Shown here one piece after another: positions 15,948-26,189 of a stretch of 64,000 bases of DNA; position 1 is the first letter of the stretch, and each line of letters starts with the position of its first letter. The stretch covers positions 1 through 64,000 of the forward strand of contig JAVBPQ010000023.1 of NCBI GenBank assembly GCA_031549525.1, in the 5' to 3' direction. The position numbers were made by a program, and so were the translations under genes. The notes under the pieces are model-generated. The model was given only the letters and a program-made list of their open reading frames with translations, ran no database searches and was not told the origin of the DNA. This DNA is from WQUF01 sp031549525 (GTDB taxonomy: Bacteria > Bacillota > Clostridia > Clostridiales > Clostridiaceae).

Positions 15948-18533
15948 ATGAATGAGATAAGAATAGTATTTGAGCAAGATATAAATGATAAAAATACTAT
16001 AAATATTAAGTTAGAAGATGTACCTGATGAAGATTTGTTATTTAAGTTTATGATTTCAAATAAGGGAGTATGGACATCATTATGTGATTTTCAAGAAGAA
16101 CGGCAAATAGGCTGGAACGTTGTAGAGGACGGGTTATATACTATTATGATGCAAGCAAAACATAAAGGCAGCAAAAAACCATTTAGTTATATTTCTAAAA
16201 GTGAGTACTCATTCAAATATGCTCCTAATTCTATGAATAGAAGTGATGAAAATATAATTGATTTTAATTCAGTTGCTCCGATTTTCACAACACCAACAAA
16301 TCCAGCGATGATGAATTCACCTTATGGAATAAATGAATCAAATATTAAACTAAATGATAATATGCAAAAATATGATGATGTTAATATAAATAATATAACC
16401 CCAAATTTTCAGTTGTTTAATGATTTTAGCGAAAATATTGTAGATTATGATGATGATAATTTGGTGCCAAATATTAGCTCTATAAATAACAATGTTTTAC
16501 CTGATATTGAGGTGAAAAATGTAAATTCAAGCAGTACATTACCATATATTGAGACAAAGAGTTTTAGCTTAAATAATAATAGTACTGATAATTTTAATGA
16601 TAAAGGTCAATATGACTATGATTATATCAAAGATACTATATCAAGTGATTTAAATACATATGATAATAGCGAAGAGGATGAATCAAATATACATAGCAAT
16701 AGTTTTAATAATGATTTAAGCACATATGATTATGATGATTTTAAAGAAGATATGAATATGGAAAATGATAAAGAGAATAAGGATTCTATTAAAAAAAATA
16801 CATATGATGAAAATGGTGATGATGATTTTACCATATTGCCTAAGAAAAATGATTATCTAGTTGGTGACAGGATAACGGTGTCAGCAGGGGAAGAAGATGA
16901 TAGCAAAGTATATAGATTTTTCTTAATGAATGGTTCAAATATGACTATGCTAAGGGATTATTCCTCTGATAATAAACTATATCACATGATTGAAACTGAA
17001 GGTGTATTTACAATAAAGGTTCAAATAAAGGATTTAGATTCTTCAAACATATTTGATGAAGAAAGAGAACGGGAACTAATTGTAAAAGATATACCTAAAA
17101 TAGATATTACATCCTTTAAATGTCTAAATAAAGAGCGAATTGTAAATGAATCTATTATATTTGATGTTAAGACAAATGCTTCCCCAGAAAGAATAGTTCT
17201 ATATAAATTTGTTAAGGTAAATGAAGACGGAAATCAGGTTACAATTCGAGACTTTTCAAGGCAAAATACCATTTCAATTACAGAGAATAAGAGCGGAATA
17301 TTTAAGCTATTGTGCATGGTAAAGGATGTAAAAGTTCCTAATAAATTTGATGATAGAGCTGTGATTAAATATGAGGTTATGCCATACAAAAAGATATCCA
17401 TTCAAAGCTTTACATCAGATCTAAAAGTACCACAGCATGTTGGCACTACGATAACCTTGAATTCTGAAGCAATAGGTGGAATATTGCTTAAATATAGGTT
17501 CTTAATTGAAGGGCCAGAAAAAATAGATTCAGGATTTATAAATGCAAATTATTTTAAGTGGCTTCCAGAGGAGGAAGGAAATTATAAATTAACATTGTTT
17601 GTAAAAGACGAAAGTTTTGGAGGAGAGTACGAAGATAAGCAAACTTTTAATTACTTTGTAGACCCTGCTCCAGAGAGAAATATTGTAATAAACAGCATTG
17701 AAGTTGAAAATATCAAGACGGCTTTAGTGGGAGTTCCAAACAAGATTGAAATCAATGCTGAGGGAAGTCCTAATTTGCGTTATAAGTTCATAGTTAGAAA
17801 AGAAGATGAAATCCTTGAAATGATAGATTATAACCAAAATAACTGGGTTAATTTTATGCCAGATGAAAAAGGCAGCTACACTATAGAAATACATGCAAAA
17901 GATAAGTATTCCAAAAAGCCCTTTGATGCTATGGATACAGTAGAAGTTAAAGTTTACGAATATATACCTTCAAGGATTGATTACTTAATAAATTTTAATG
18001 AGGATAATAATTTAGTAAATAGAACTGTTAAGATAAATGTAATAACTGAAGATGGAAAAGATACTTATGTAAAATATAAGATCTTAGTAGATGGACATTT
18101 CTTAGATGAGTCACAATATGCTCTGGTGAATACAATAAGCTTTATACCAAAGATAACAGGAGAATATAAAGTTGTGGTATTTGCAAAAAATACGAGGAGC
18201 AAGGAAGAGTATGACTCTAAAAAAATTGCAACGTTTAGGGTTGAAAATGCTCTCCCAGTTAAAAATGCTTCTATTGAATGCTCAAATGCTACAGCAAGTG
18301 TAGGAGAAAAGATCAACTTTACAGTTAAATCTGAGGATAATTATGATACACTTTATCAATTTTATATTCTAGAAGAGAGCAATTGGAGAATTGTTCAAGA
18401 CTTTTCAACAAATAATAGCTTTTCATATATTCCAGTAGAAAAAGGCAACTGCAAATTATTAGCCATTTGCAAAAATAGCCTTAGAATTGTAAGTTACGAT
18501 TGCATTGCAACCTGTGACTATAAAGTTGTCTAG
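15948..18533 (+). CDS. Triple-tyrosine-motif (Y_Y_Y-like) repeat protein, 861 residues
   Basis: The protein carries about seven related beta-rich repeats of roughly 90 residues. One lies at the N-terminus (about 1-93) and six in tandem from about residue 300 to the end, each with a pattern like YKFxV...W...FxPxxxGxYxIxVxAKD. They resemble the Y_Y_Y/triple-tyrosine domain of clostridial proteins. Residues about 94-300 form a disordered linker rich in Asn, Asp and Ser. There is no signal peptide, membrane segment or cell-wall anchor, so it is probably cytosolic or leaves by an unusual route. The ATG follows TTGGAGGAAAACAT. The function is unknown; the repeats suggest a scaffold or ligand-binding role. 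Confidence 0.75.
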   Translation: MNEIRIVFEQDINDKNTINIKLEDVPDEDLLFKFMISNKGVWTSLCDFQEERQIGWNVVEDGLYTIMMQAKHKGSKKPFSYISKSEYSFKYAPNSMNRSDENIIDFNSVAPIFTTPTNPAMMNSPYGINESNIKLNDNMQKYDDVNINNITPNFQLFNDFSENIVDYDDDNLVPNISSINNNVLPDIEVKNVNSSSTLPYIETKSFSLNNNSTDNFNDKGQYDYDYIKDTISSDLNTYDNSEEDESNIHSNSFNNDLSTYDYDDFKEDMNMENDKENKDSIKKNTYDENGDDDFTILPKKNDYLVGDRITVSAGEEDDSKVYRFFLMNGSNMTMLRDYSSDNKLYHMIETEGVFTIKVQIKDLDSSNIFDEERERELIVKDIPKIDITSFKCLNKERIVNESIIFDVKTNASPERIVLYKFVKVNEDGNQVTIRDFSRQNTISITENKSGIFKLLCMVKDVKVPNKFDDRAVIKYEVMPYKKISIQSFTSDLKVPQHVGTTITLNSEAIGGILLKYRFLIEGPEKIDSGFINANYFKWLPEEEGNYKLTLFVKDESFGGEYEDKQTFNYFVDPAPERNIVINSIEVENIKTALVGVPNKIEINAEGSPNLRYKFIVRKEDEILEMIDYNQNNWVNFMPDEKGSYTIEIHAKDKYSKKPFDAMDTVEVKVYEYIPSRIDYLINFNEDNNLVNRTVKINVITEDGKDTYVKYKILVDGHFLDESQYALVNTISFIPKITGEYKVVVFAKNTRSKEEYDSKKIATFRVENALPVKNASIECSNATASVGEKINFTVKSEDNYDTLYQFYILEESNWRIVQDFSTNNSFSYIPVEKGNCKLLAICKNSLRIVSYDCIATCDYKVV

Positions 18534-18551
18534 GAAAATATATTTATTATT

Positions 18552-18586
18552 AAAAAACTTCAGGATGTGTTTCCTGAGGTTTTTAC
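18552..18586 (+). terminator. Terminator after the repeat protein
   Basis: AAACTTCAGGA and TCCTGAGGTTT pair around a six-base loop, followed by TTTTTAC. Confidence 0.75.
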
Positions 18587-18742
18587 TTTTAGTTATATAA
18601 ATGTTGTTATGGGTGAATAATTAAACTATAATTAAATTGAAATTTTAAATCCGGAAGTTTATTATTTATAAATAGAATATTTAATTAGTTTATAAGAAAT
18701 TTAAATGCTCTATTTATGTTATAACCCGTTTTGGAGGAAACA

Positions 18743-20941
18743 ATGAAATTCAATGATGTTTTAAATAAAGAACAATACGAAGCGGTCACTTCTATTGAAG
18801 GACCATTATTAATTTTAGCTGGTGCAGGATCAGGAAAGACCACTGTCCTTACATATAGAGTTTCTTATATGATTCAAAATGCAAATATACCATTTTACAA
18901 TATCTTGGCCATTACATTTACAAATAAAGCCGCAGAAGAGATGAGAACTAGGATTATAAACTTAATTGGACAAGATGCTAACAATATGTGGATATCTACA
19001 TTTCATTCAACATGTTCTAGAATTTTAAGAAGAGAAGCTGATAAATTAGGTTATAATAAGAGCTTTACAATATATGACAGCTATGATTCTAAAAGCTTAC
19101 TTACAAAATGTATGGAAGAATTAAATATAAATGAAGATGATATAACTATAAAAGAAGCCATAAACAAGATTTCAAGAAAAAAAGACGAGTTTATATCTCC
19201 AATAAAATATTTAACAGAAACAGAGGGAAACTACAGAGAGAATTTAATAGCTAAAGTATATGAATTATATCAAAAAAGGTTAAAGGAATACAATGCTATG
19301 GATTTTGACGATCTAATATTTATGACTGTTAAACTCTTTAAAGAGCATGAAGATGTATTGGAGTTTTATAGAAGGAAATTTAAATACATAATGGTGGATG
19401 AATATCAAGATACTAATAAAGCGCAATATGAGCTTATATATCTCCTTGCAAAAGAGCACAACAACATATGTGTGGTAGGCGATGATGATCAATGCATCTA
19501 TCAATGGAGAGGAGCTGATATTTCAAATATATTGAATTTTGAGAAGGATTATAAAAATAGCAAAGTCATAAAGCTTGAAAAAAATTATAGATCTTACAAA
19601 AATATACTAGATGCTGCAAATTCTGTAATAGAGAATAATATATATAGAAAAGGGAAAGAACTTAAAACAGATAAAGCATGTGGTGATAAGATAAAATATT
19701 ATGCAGCTCATTCAGATATAGAAGAGGCAAATTTTTTAGTAGATGAGATAGAAAGTTTAATTAAGCATGAAAATAAAACCTATAAGGATTTTGCCGTTTT
19801 ATATAGAACGAATGCTCAATCAAGGCTATTTGAAAATGCCATGGTTAAGCGGGGGATGCCATATAAAGTTGTAGGTGGTTTAAAGTTTTATGATAGAAAA
19901 GAAATAAAAGATGTGCTTGCTTATTTAAAAGTGATTGCAAACCCTTTAGATGACTTAAGCTTGCTTAGGATAATAAATACTCCAAAGAGAGGAATTGGAG
20001 ATTCAACAATCCAAAAGATAGCAAAGTATGCAGAGTATATCGAAGAAAATATATATTCTGCACTTTTAGATATTGATCCATTAGGATTGCCATCAAAGAC
20101 AAGATCTAGTTTAGATAAGTTTACAGGTCTTATGAACAATTTTATAAGGAAAAAGAACAGCTTAAAAGCCCATGAGATCATGGTAGAGGTTCTAGAAGCT
20201 ACAGGATATTTAGAGCTTCTAGAAAAAAGCAAATCTATAGAGGATATGTCAAGGCTAGAGAATATAAAAGAATTGCTCTCTGCTGCTATAGAATTTGAAA
20301 ATTTAAATGAAGACAAGACATTGAATGCATTTTTAGAGGGTGTAACTTTAGTATCTGATATAGATAGTTTTAATGAAGATTCAAATGCAGTTGCTCTTAT
20401 GACTATACATAGTGCAAAGGGCCTTGAGTTTCCTGTGGTATTTATGGTGGGCATGGAAAATGGTATGTTTCCAGGCTCTCAAAGCTTTAGAAATGAGAAG
20501 GAAATGGAAGAATCAAGACGGCTATGTTATGTTGGTATAACTCGTGCTAAGGAAAAGCTATACCTTACAAGAGCAGAAAGTAGGATGTACTTTGGGGAAA
20601 CTACAGCATTTCCTCCATCGGATTTTTTGTCAGAAATATCAGAAGATCTAATTGAGGATTTAAATGCAAGACCTAAGGTAAATAAAATTTTTATCAACCA
20701 TAAAAATGAAAGCTTAAATACTAAAAGTTATTCTTATTTTAAAGATGAAAATATAGAAAATAAACCTAAGATTAAATATTCTATAAAGGATTTTACGCAA
20801 GGTAAGAAGATAGAACATGATAAATTTGGACTTGGTATCATAGTTTCAGTGTCAAAAGAAGAGGAGAAGATGACAGTTGTATTTGACAATATGGGTATCA
20901 AAGTATTATCTATAAAAACTGCTCCTGTAAAGTTAATTTAA
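18743..20941 (+). CDS. pcrA: ATP-dependent DNA helicase PcrA (UvrD/Rep family)
   Basis: This superfamily 1 helicase of about 732 residues acts in DNA repair and plasmid/phage replication. Motifs in order are Walker A AGAGSGKT near residue 28, TFTNKAAEEM, DEYQDTN, GDDDQCIYQWRGAD, NYRS, TIHSAKGLEFPVVF and VGITRAKEKLY. A C-terminal RNA-polymerase-binding Tudor-like segment (IEHDKFGLGIIV) is present. The frame can be extended to TTG at 18731, but that codon overlaps the GGAGGAAA ribosome site, so the ATG at 18743 is the start. It begins the pcrA-ligA-gatCAB run. Confidence 0.96.
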   Translation: MKFNDVLNKEQYEAVTSIEGPLLILAGAGSGKTTVLTYRVSYMIQNANIPFYNILAITFTNKAAEEMRTRIINLIGQDANNMWISTFHSTCSRILRREADKLGYNKSFTIYDSYDSKSLLTKCMEELNINEDDITIKEAINKISRKKDEFISPIKYLTETEGNYRENLIAKVYELYQKRLKEYNAMDFDDLIFMTVKLFKEHEDVLEFYRRKFKYIMVDEYQDTNKAQYELIYLLAKEHNNICVVGDDDQCIYQWRGADISNILNFEKDYKNSKVIKLEKNYRSYKNILDAANSVIENNIYRKGKELKTDKACGDKIKYYAAHSDIEEANFLVDEIESLIKHENKTYKDFAVLYRTNAQSRLFENAMVKRGMPYKVVGGLKFYDRKEIKDVLAYLKVIANPLDDLSLLRIINTPKRGIGDSTIQKIAKYAEYIEENIYSALLDIDPLGLPSKTRSSLDKFTGLMNNFIRKKNSLKAHEIMVEVLEATGYLELLEKSKSIEDMSRLENIKELLSAAIEFENLNEDKTLNAFLEGVTLVSDIDSFNEDSNAVALMTIHSAKGLEFPVVFMVGMENGMFPGSQSFRNEKEMEESRRLCYVGITRAKEKLYLTRAESRMYFGETTAFPPSDFLSEISEDLIEDLNARPKVNKIFINHKNESLNTKSYSYFKDENIENKPKIKYSIKDFTQGKKIEHDKFGLGIIVSVSKEEEKMTVVFDNMGIKVLSIKTAPVKLI

Positions 20942-20956
20942 CCTGGAGGATTTATG

Positions 20957-22960
20957 ATGAATTTTAAAAAGGACATTGAAGATTTAGTAAAAAAGTTAAA
21001 TGAATATGCTTACAGTTATTATGTTTTAGATAACCCTTCTATTTCAGATAAAGAGTATGATAAGTTATATGACGAGCTATTAGAAAAAGAAAAAGCTTAT
21101 AAATATATACTTCCAGAATCTCCTACACAGAGGGTAGGAGATAATATATTGACTAAATTTAAAAAGCATATCCACTTTGGAAAGTTATGGAGTTTAGATA
21201 AAGGTCAAACCATAGACGAAATAAAAGATTGGCATGTAAAAAATTTAAAGTTTATTGACGAGTATAATAGTTTAAATGAAGATAAGCTTCCAATTCCTAC
21301 ATATATTTTGACTAAAAAGTTTGATGGCTTGACCATAAATTTAACATATGAAAATGGCCTTTTAAAAACAGCAGCATCAAGGGGTAATGGAGAAGTAGGA
21401 GAAGATATAACAAATCAGGTAAAGACCATAAAATCTGTTCCAATAAAGATTTTAGAGAAAAGAGTTTTTGAAATCCATGGAGAAGCTGTTATGACAAAAG
21501 ATGCTTTTGAAAAGTATAATAAAGATGCTAAAGTTCCATTGAAGAATATGAGAAATGGAGCTGCTGGCGCTTTGAGAAATTTAGATTTAAAAGAGACTGC
21601 TAAAAGAAATCTAAGCGCTTATTTTTATGATGTAGGATATACGGAGAATATAAATTTTAATACATATAGAGAAATGATGGAGTTTATACAGAAGAATGGA
21701 TTTATGACAGATGATTATTTTTATTATGCTGAAAGCTTTGAGAAAATAGAGGAACAATTAAAATATATTGAGGTTAATAAGCCTAATTTAAATTATGATA
21801 TAGATGGAGTTGTAATCGCTGTAGATGATATAAAAACGAGAGAAGCCTTAGGATATACCATTAAATTTCCAAAATGGGCTATAGCATATAAATTTAAAGC
21901 TGAAGAGACTACAACAAAGCTCTTATCCATCGAATGGAATGTTGGAAGGAGTGGAAGGGTTTCGCCTACAGCTGTCTTAGATCCTGTAAATCTTGGAGGA
22001 GCTTTAGTAAAGAGAGCAACTTTAAACAATATGGATGATATAAAAAGAAAGGGTGTAAAGATTGGAGCTAATGTATTTATAAGGAGAAGCAATGATGTCA
22101 TACCTGAAATAATGGGAGTATCTGATGATTCCTTAGATGATATAAAGGAGATAATTCCTCCAGAAGTATGTCCATTTTGTGGAACAAAGCTCATATTGGA
22201 TGGAGCTCATTATTTTTGTGATAATTCTCTAAGTTGCACACCTCAGCTTGTAAAGAGCATAGTTCATTTTGCTTCAAGAGATGCTATGAACATCGAAGGA
22301 TTAAATGATAAAACTGCAGCTCAGCTAGTTGAGCAGCTTAATATAAAGACTATTGCAGATATTTATAAAATAAAGAAAGAAGAGCTTTTGTCTTTAGAAA
22401 AATTTGCAGATAAAAAGGCTGAAAATCTTATACGAGCTATAGAGGAATCAAAGAATAGAAAGCTTCATTCATTTATATATGCTCTTGGAATACCAAATGT
22501 TGGCTTTAAGACATCAAAAGACCTTGTAAAAAAATTTAAAAATTTAAACAATATCATAGAGGCTAGAGAAGAAGATCTTAAAACCACAAGCGATATTGGA
22601 GAGGTTGTATCAAAAAATATTGTAGACTTTTTTGCAAGTTTTGAAGTAAAATGTATTTTAAAAGAGCTTAAAGACATTGGTATGGAATTTGAGGAAGATG
22701 ATTTTGAAATTACAGAGAGCATATTTACAAATAAAACTGTGGTTATAACAGGTAAATTTAAAAAATATTTGAGGCAAGATATAAAGGATAAATTGGAATC
22801 AATAGGTGCCAATGTTTCAGAGAGCGTAAGCAAAAAAACAGATTATGTTATTTTTGGTGAGGATGCAGGCTCTAAGCTTGAAAAAGCAAATAAATTAGGT
22901 ATAAAGACCTTGTCTGAAGATGAGTTTGAAAATTTAATGAATAAGGAGGTTTTACTTTGA
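20957..22960 (+). CDS. ligA: NAD-dependent DNA ligase
   Basis: This protein of about 667 residues seals nicks using NAD+. The adenylation motif KxDG appears as KKFDGL near residue 120, preceded by a Ia-like region (YDKLYDELLEKEK). A four-Cys zinc finger (CPFC, then FCDNSLSC), helix-hairpin-helix region and C-terminal BRCT domain (TVVITGKF, KTDYVIFG, LGIKTLSEDEF) follow. The conserved SLDKGQ motif replaces the SLxNAF of many LigA proteins. Two adjacent ATGs exist; the second (20957) lies seven bases from GGAGGA. It follows pcrA by 15 bp and overlaps gatC by four bases. Confidence 0.94.
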   Translation: MNFKKDIEDLVKKLNEYAYSYYVLDNPSISDKEYDKLYDELLEKEKAYKYILPESPTQRVGDNILTKFKKHIHFGKLWSLDKGQTIDEIKDWHVKNLKFIDEYNSLNEDKLPIPTYILTKKFDGLTINLTYENGLLKTAASRGNGEVGEDITNQVKTIKSVPIKILEKRVFEIHGEAVMTKDAFEKYNKDAKVPLKNMRNGAAGALRNLDLKETAKRNLSAYFYDVGYTENINFNTYREMMEFIQKNGFMTDDYFYYAESFEKIEEQLKYIEVNKPNLNYDIDGVVIAVDDIKTREALGYTIKFPKWAIAYKFKAEETTTKLLSIEWNVGRSGRVSPTAVLDPVNLGGALVKRATLNNMDDIKRKGVKIGANVFIRRSNDVIPEIMGVSDDSLDDIKEIIPPEVCPFCGTKLILDGAHYFCDNSLSCTPQLVKSIVHFASRDAMNIEGLNDKTAAQLVEQLNIKTIADIYKIKKEELLSLEKFADKKAENLIRAIEESKNRKLHSFIYALGIPNVGFKTSKDLVKKFKNLNNIIEAREEDLKTTSDIGEVVSKNIVDFFASFEVKCILKELKDIGMEFEEDDFEITESIFTNKTVVITGKFKKYLRQDIKDKLESIGANVSESVSKKTDYVIFGEDAGSKLEKANKLGIKTLSEDEFENLMNKEVLL

Positions 22961-23250
22961 ATTTATCAGTAGACGATGTAAGACAACTTGCAGAACTTTC
23001 TAAGCTTAAATTTAGTAAAGAGGAGTTAAATGATTTATATGAGCAGATAAAAAAAATCGTAGATTTTAAATATATGGTTAAATTATCGAATCTTAATTTA
23101 GAAGATACCCCAATATGCATAAATCCAATTCCAATTGAAAACTTTATGAGAGAAGATGTTGAGTCAAAATATTTTAAGTTAGATGATGTTCTTTTAAACG
23201 TACCTGAAAGTATCGAGGAATATATAGCTGTTCCTAGAATAATTGAATAA
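22957..23250 (+). CDS. gatC: Asp-tRNA(Asn)/Glu-tRNA(Gln) amidotransferase subunit C
   Basis: This 97-residue subunit stabilises GatA in the GatCAB transamidation complex. The N-terminus SVDDVRQLAELSKLKFSKEE and the mid-region with FKYMVKLSNLNLEDTP fit the family. The start is TTG at 22957 overlapping the ligA TGA, with AAGGAGGT six bases upstream, so translation is coupled to ligA. gatA follows after 15 bp. Confidence 0.93.
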   Translation: MNLSVDDVRQLAELSKLKFSKEELNDLYEQIKKIVDFKYMVKLSNLNLEDTPICINPIPIENFMREDVESKYFKLDDVLLNVPESIEEYIAVPRIIE

Positions 23251-23265
23251 TCTGGAGGATTTTGC

Positions 23266-24714
23266 ATGGAAATACATAGGCTTTGTGGAAGCGAAATACG
23301 AGATAAAATAATAAATAAAGAGATAACCTGCGAAGAGGTTATAAATCATTTTATAAATAGAATAAAAAACATAGATAGAAGAATAAATGCATTTATAACC
23401 CTTGATGAGGAAGGTGCTATAGATTCTGCAAGGAGAATAGATAAAAAGATTTCAAATGGTGATAAACTTGGAGCTCTTTGTGGAATTCCCATTGGGCTTA
23501 AAGACAATATAAACTATAAGGGCTTAAAGACAACTTGTGGCTCTAAAATCCTTGAAAACTTTATATCTCCATATACTGCTACTATAGCTCAAAAAATTTT
23601 AAATGAAGATGGTATAATAATTGGAAAATTAAATATGGATGAGTTTGCTATTGGCTCTACAAATAAGACTAGTTATTTTGGATATGTAAGAAATCCTTGG
23701 AATTTAGATAAAATTCCAGGAGGTTCATCAGGAGGATCTGCGGCAGCAGTTGCTGCAATGGAATTACCAATGGCACTTGGTTCAGATACTGGAGGATCCA
23801 TAAGAGAGCCAGCTTCTTATTGTGGGGTAATAGGCACTAAACCTACATATGGTGCTGTTTCAAGATATGGGGTAGCATCCTTATGCTGTTCTTTAGATCA
23901 AGTTGGTGTATTTGGAAGGTGTTACGAAGATGTGGCTCTCCTCTCTTCTGTAATTTATGGCTTTGATAAATCAGATTCCACATCAAAGGAATGCAAGATA
24001 AACATAGAAATAGAAGATGATCATAATTTTATAAAAGGCAAGAAATTTGCATATTTAAAGGGTTTAAATGGAGAGAAAGAGAATTTGAAAATCTTAGAAA
24101 TTGTAGATGCTGCTGCTAAAGAACTTAGTGATAAAGGTGCAATAGTTGAGAGGATTGAATTAAAGGATGAGATATTTGATCTATTTATGAGCACATATCA
24201 TATAATGACATGTGCAGATTGCGCTGCAAATTTAGCAAGGTTTGATGGTATAAGGTATGGATATAGAGATAAAGAAGCAAAGACTTCGGATGATATTTAT
24301 TATCTCTCAAGGACAAAGGGATTTGGCGAAGAAGTAAAGAGAAGGATAATAATGGGGAATTTGTTTATCTCAGAAGAGAACATGGATAAATACTACAACA
24401 ACGCTTTAAGGATAAGATATAAGGTTATAGAGAAGATCAAAGAAGTATTAAAACAATATGATTATATATTATCACCTTCTACAGTTGATGTAGCTTGTGA
24501 TATTGATAAAAAGCACTTTGAGGCAGAAAGTTATTTTAGCAATCCTCAGCTTATACTTGCAAATTTAACAGGGCTTCCTGCTATATCTATTCCTTATGGA
24601 TTTTTAGATGATATGCCTGTTGGAATCCAATTTATAGGAAATTACTTTTCTGATTCTGATCTTATTAAGCTTTCTCAAATATTTCCTAAAATAGAAATAG
24701 AGAAAGAGATATAG
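23266..24714 (+). CDS. gatA: Asp-tRNA(Asn)/Glu-tRNA(Gln) amidotransferase subunit A
   Basis: This 482-residue amidase-signature enzyme releases ammonia from glutamine for transamidation of Glu-tRNA-Gln or Asp-tRNA-Asn. The Ser-cisSer-Lys triad is visible: Lys in PIGLKDNI near residue 78, and the serines in PGGSSGGSAAAVAA and GSDTGGSIREPAS. The substrate loop FGYVRNPWNLDKIPGG is typical. The ATG follows CTGGAGGATTTTGC. It lies between gatC and gatB in the usual C-A-B order. Confidence 0.97.
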   Translation: MEIHRLCGSEIRDKIINKEITCEEVINHFINRIKNIDRRINAFITLDEEGAIDSARRIDKKISNGDKLGALCGIPIGLKDNINYKGLKTTCGSKILENFISPYTATIAQKILNEDGIIIGKLNMDEFAIGSTNKTSYFGYVRNPWNLDKIPGGSSGGSAAAVAAMELPMALGSDTGGSIREPASYCGVIGTKPTYGAVSRYGVASLCCSLDQVGVFGRCYEDVALLSSVIYGFDKSDSTSKECKINIEIEDDHNFIKGKKFAYLKGLNGEKENLKILEIVDAAAKELSDKGAIVERIELKDEIFDLFMSTYHIMTCADCAANLARFDGIRYGYRDKEAKTSDDIYYLSRTKGFGEEVKRRIIMGNLFISEENMDKYYNNALRIRYKVIEKIKEVLKQYDYILSPSTVDVACDIDKKHFEAESYFSNPQLILANLTGLPAISIPYGFLDDMPVGIQFIGNYFSDSDLIKLSQIFPKIEIEKEI

Positions 24715-24724
24715 GAGGTAATTT

Positions 24725-26152
24725 ATGGAATACGAATTAGTTATTGGACTTGAAATACACGTTGAGCTTTCAACAAAGACTAAAATTTATTGTGCTTGCA
24801 GTACTAAATTTGGAGGAAAAGCAAATACAAATGTCTGCCCTATATGCTTAGCCTTACCTGGTGCTCTTCCTGTTTTAAATAAAGAAGTTGTAAACTATGG
24901 AATAAAATCCGGTCTTGCTCTTAATTGTTCAATAAATGAGGTTTGCCATATGGATAGAAAAAATTATTTTTATCCTGATATAACTAAAAATTATCAAATT
25001 ACACAAGCGCCTACACCTTTATGTAAGGATGGATTTGTAGATATTGAGCTTTCAAATAACGAAATAAAGAGGATAAGGATTGAAAGAATACATATAGAAG
25101 AAGATACTGGAAAAGCTCTCCATTCTAAAGATAAAACGCTTATGGATTTCAATAGATGTGGTGTACCGCTTATAGAAATTGTATCAAAGCCAGATTTAAG
25201 AAGTAAAGAGGAGGTTATTCTCTATCTTGAGAGAATAAAATCTATATTGATTGCTATAGGGGTTTCAGAATGTAAGATGGAAGAAGGAGGTCTTAGGTGT
25301 GATTTAAATATATCCGTTAGACCAAAAGGGTTAAATGGACTAGGAGTAAGATGTGAATTAAAAAACATGAGTTCATTTAAAGCAATTGAAAGGGCCATCG
25401 ATTATGAATTTGAAAGGCAAGTAAAAGCCATTGAGAATAATGAAAAGCTCATACAAGAGACCAGGAGATGGGATGAAAAAAATTTTGTTTCAATATCCAT
25501 GAGAGAAAAACAAAGTGCAAATGATTATAGATATTATCCTGAAGGAGATTTAGGATGGCTCAATATAGATAAAGAATGGGTAGAATCCATAAGAGAGACC
25601 ATTTGTGAACTTCCCCATGAGAGGGTAGAGAGGTTTATAAAGGACTATAAACTTTCTAAATATGATGCATCAGTTTTAAATCTTTCAAAGGCTATGGCAG
25701 ATTTCTTTGAAGATACAGTAAAATACGGCAGCGATGCAAAAGCATCTTCTAATTGGCTCATGGGAGATATATCAAGGCTTTTAAATGAAGAAGCCATGAC
25801 TATTGAAAAAATAAAGTTTTCTCCAAAGGATCTTGCAGATTTAATAGGTCTTATACATAATGGTACAATTTCAAATGCAATTGGAAAATCTGTACTTGAA
25901 AATATGTTTAGAAGTGGAGAATCTCCTAAAAAGATAATAGATGAAAATGGCCTTAAGCAAAATAGCAATGAAGATGAGATTAAGGATGCAGCAATAAAGA
26001 TATTAAAGGAAAATCCACATATAATTGAAGATTATAAAATAGGTAAGACAAAGATTTTAGGATTTGCAGTGGGACTTTTGATGAAAGAGATGAAGGGAAA
26101 AGCTAATCCTAAGATTGTAAATAAGATAATGTCCGATCTCATAATTAGATAA
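24725..26152 (+). CDS. gatB: Asp-tRNA(Asn)/Glu-tRNA(Gln) amidotransferase subunit B
   Basis: This 475-residue kinase-like subunit activates the mischarged tRNA before transamidation. Family motifs are VIGLEIHVELSTKTK at the start, CPICLALPGALPVLN with zinc-binding cysteines, RKNYFYPDITKNYQIT, and ETRRWDE; the C-terminal YqeY-like tail domain is complete. The ATG is preceded by AGGAGGTAATTT. It is the last gene of the run and is followed directly by a terminator. Confidence 0.97.
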   Translation: MEYELVIGLEIHVELSTKTKIYCACSTKFGGKANTNVCPICLALPGALPVLNKEVVNYGIKSGLALNCSINEVCHMDRKNYFYPDITKNYQITQAPTPLCKDGFVDIELSNNEIKRIRIERIHIEEDTGKALHSKDKTLMDFNRCGVPLIEIVSKPDLRSKEEVILYLERIKSILIAIGVSECKMEEGGLRCDLNISVRPKGLNGLGVRCELKNMSSFKAIERAIDYEFERQVKAIENNEKLIQETRRWDEKNFVSISMREKQSANDYRYYPEGDLGWLNIDKEWVESIRETICELPHERVERFIKDYKLSKYDASVLNLSKAMADFFEDTVKYGSDAKASSNWLMGDISRLLNEEAMTIEKIKFSPKDLADLIGLIHNGTISNAIGKSVLENMFRSGESPKKIIDENGLKQNSNEDEIKDAAIKILKENPHIIEDYKIGKTKILGFAVGLLMKEMKGKANPKIVNKIMSDLIIR

Positions 26153-26153
26153 C

Positions 26154-26189
26154 AAAAAACCAAAAGTTAATTAGACTTTTGGTTTTTTT
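26154..26189 (+). terminator. Terminator of the pcrA-ligA-gatCAB run
   Basis: AAAAAACCAAAAGT and ACTTTTGGTTTTTT form a 14-bp perfect stem with a 7-base loop and a U-tail, directly after the gatB stop. Confidence 0.9.

Noticed and set aside
19921..20454. Long antisense reading frame inside pcrA, and similar frames inside gat, topA, tsf and dxr
   Set aside because: They lie opposite clearly conserved genes, lack ribosome sites and encode serine/phenylalanine-rich sequence typical of antisense shadows of AT-rich genes.
20957..22960. LigA as inactive because of unusual motifs
   Set aside because: KxDG, the four zinc cysteines and BRCT are all present; the SLDKGQ variation looks like a lineage difference.
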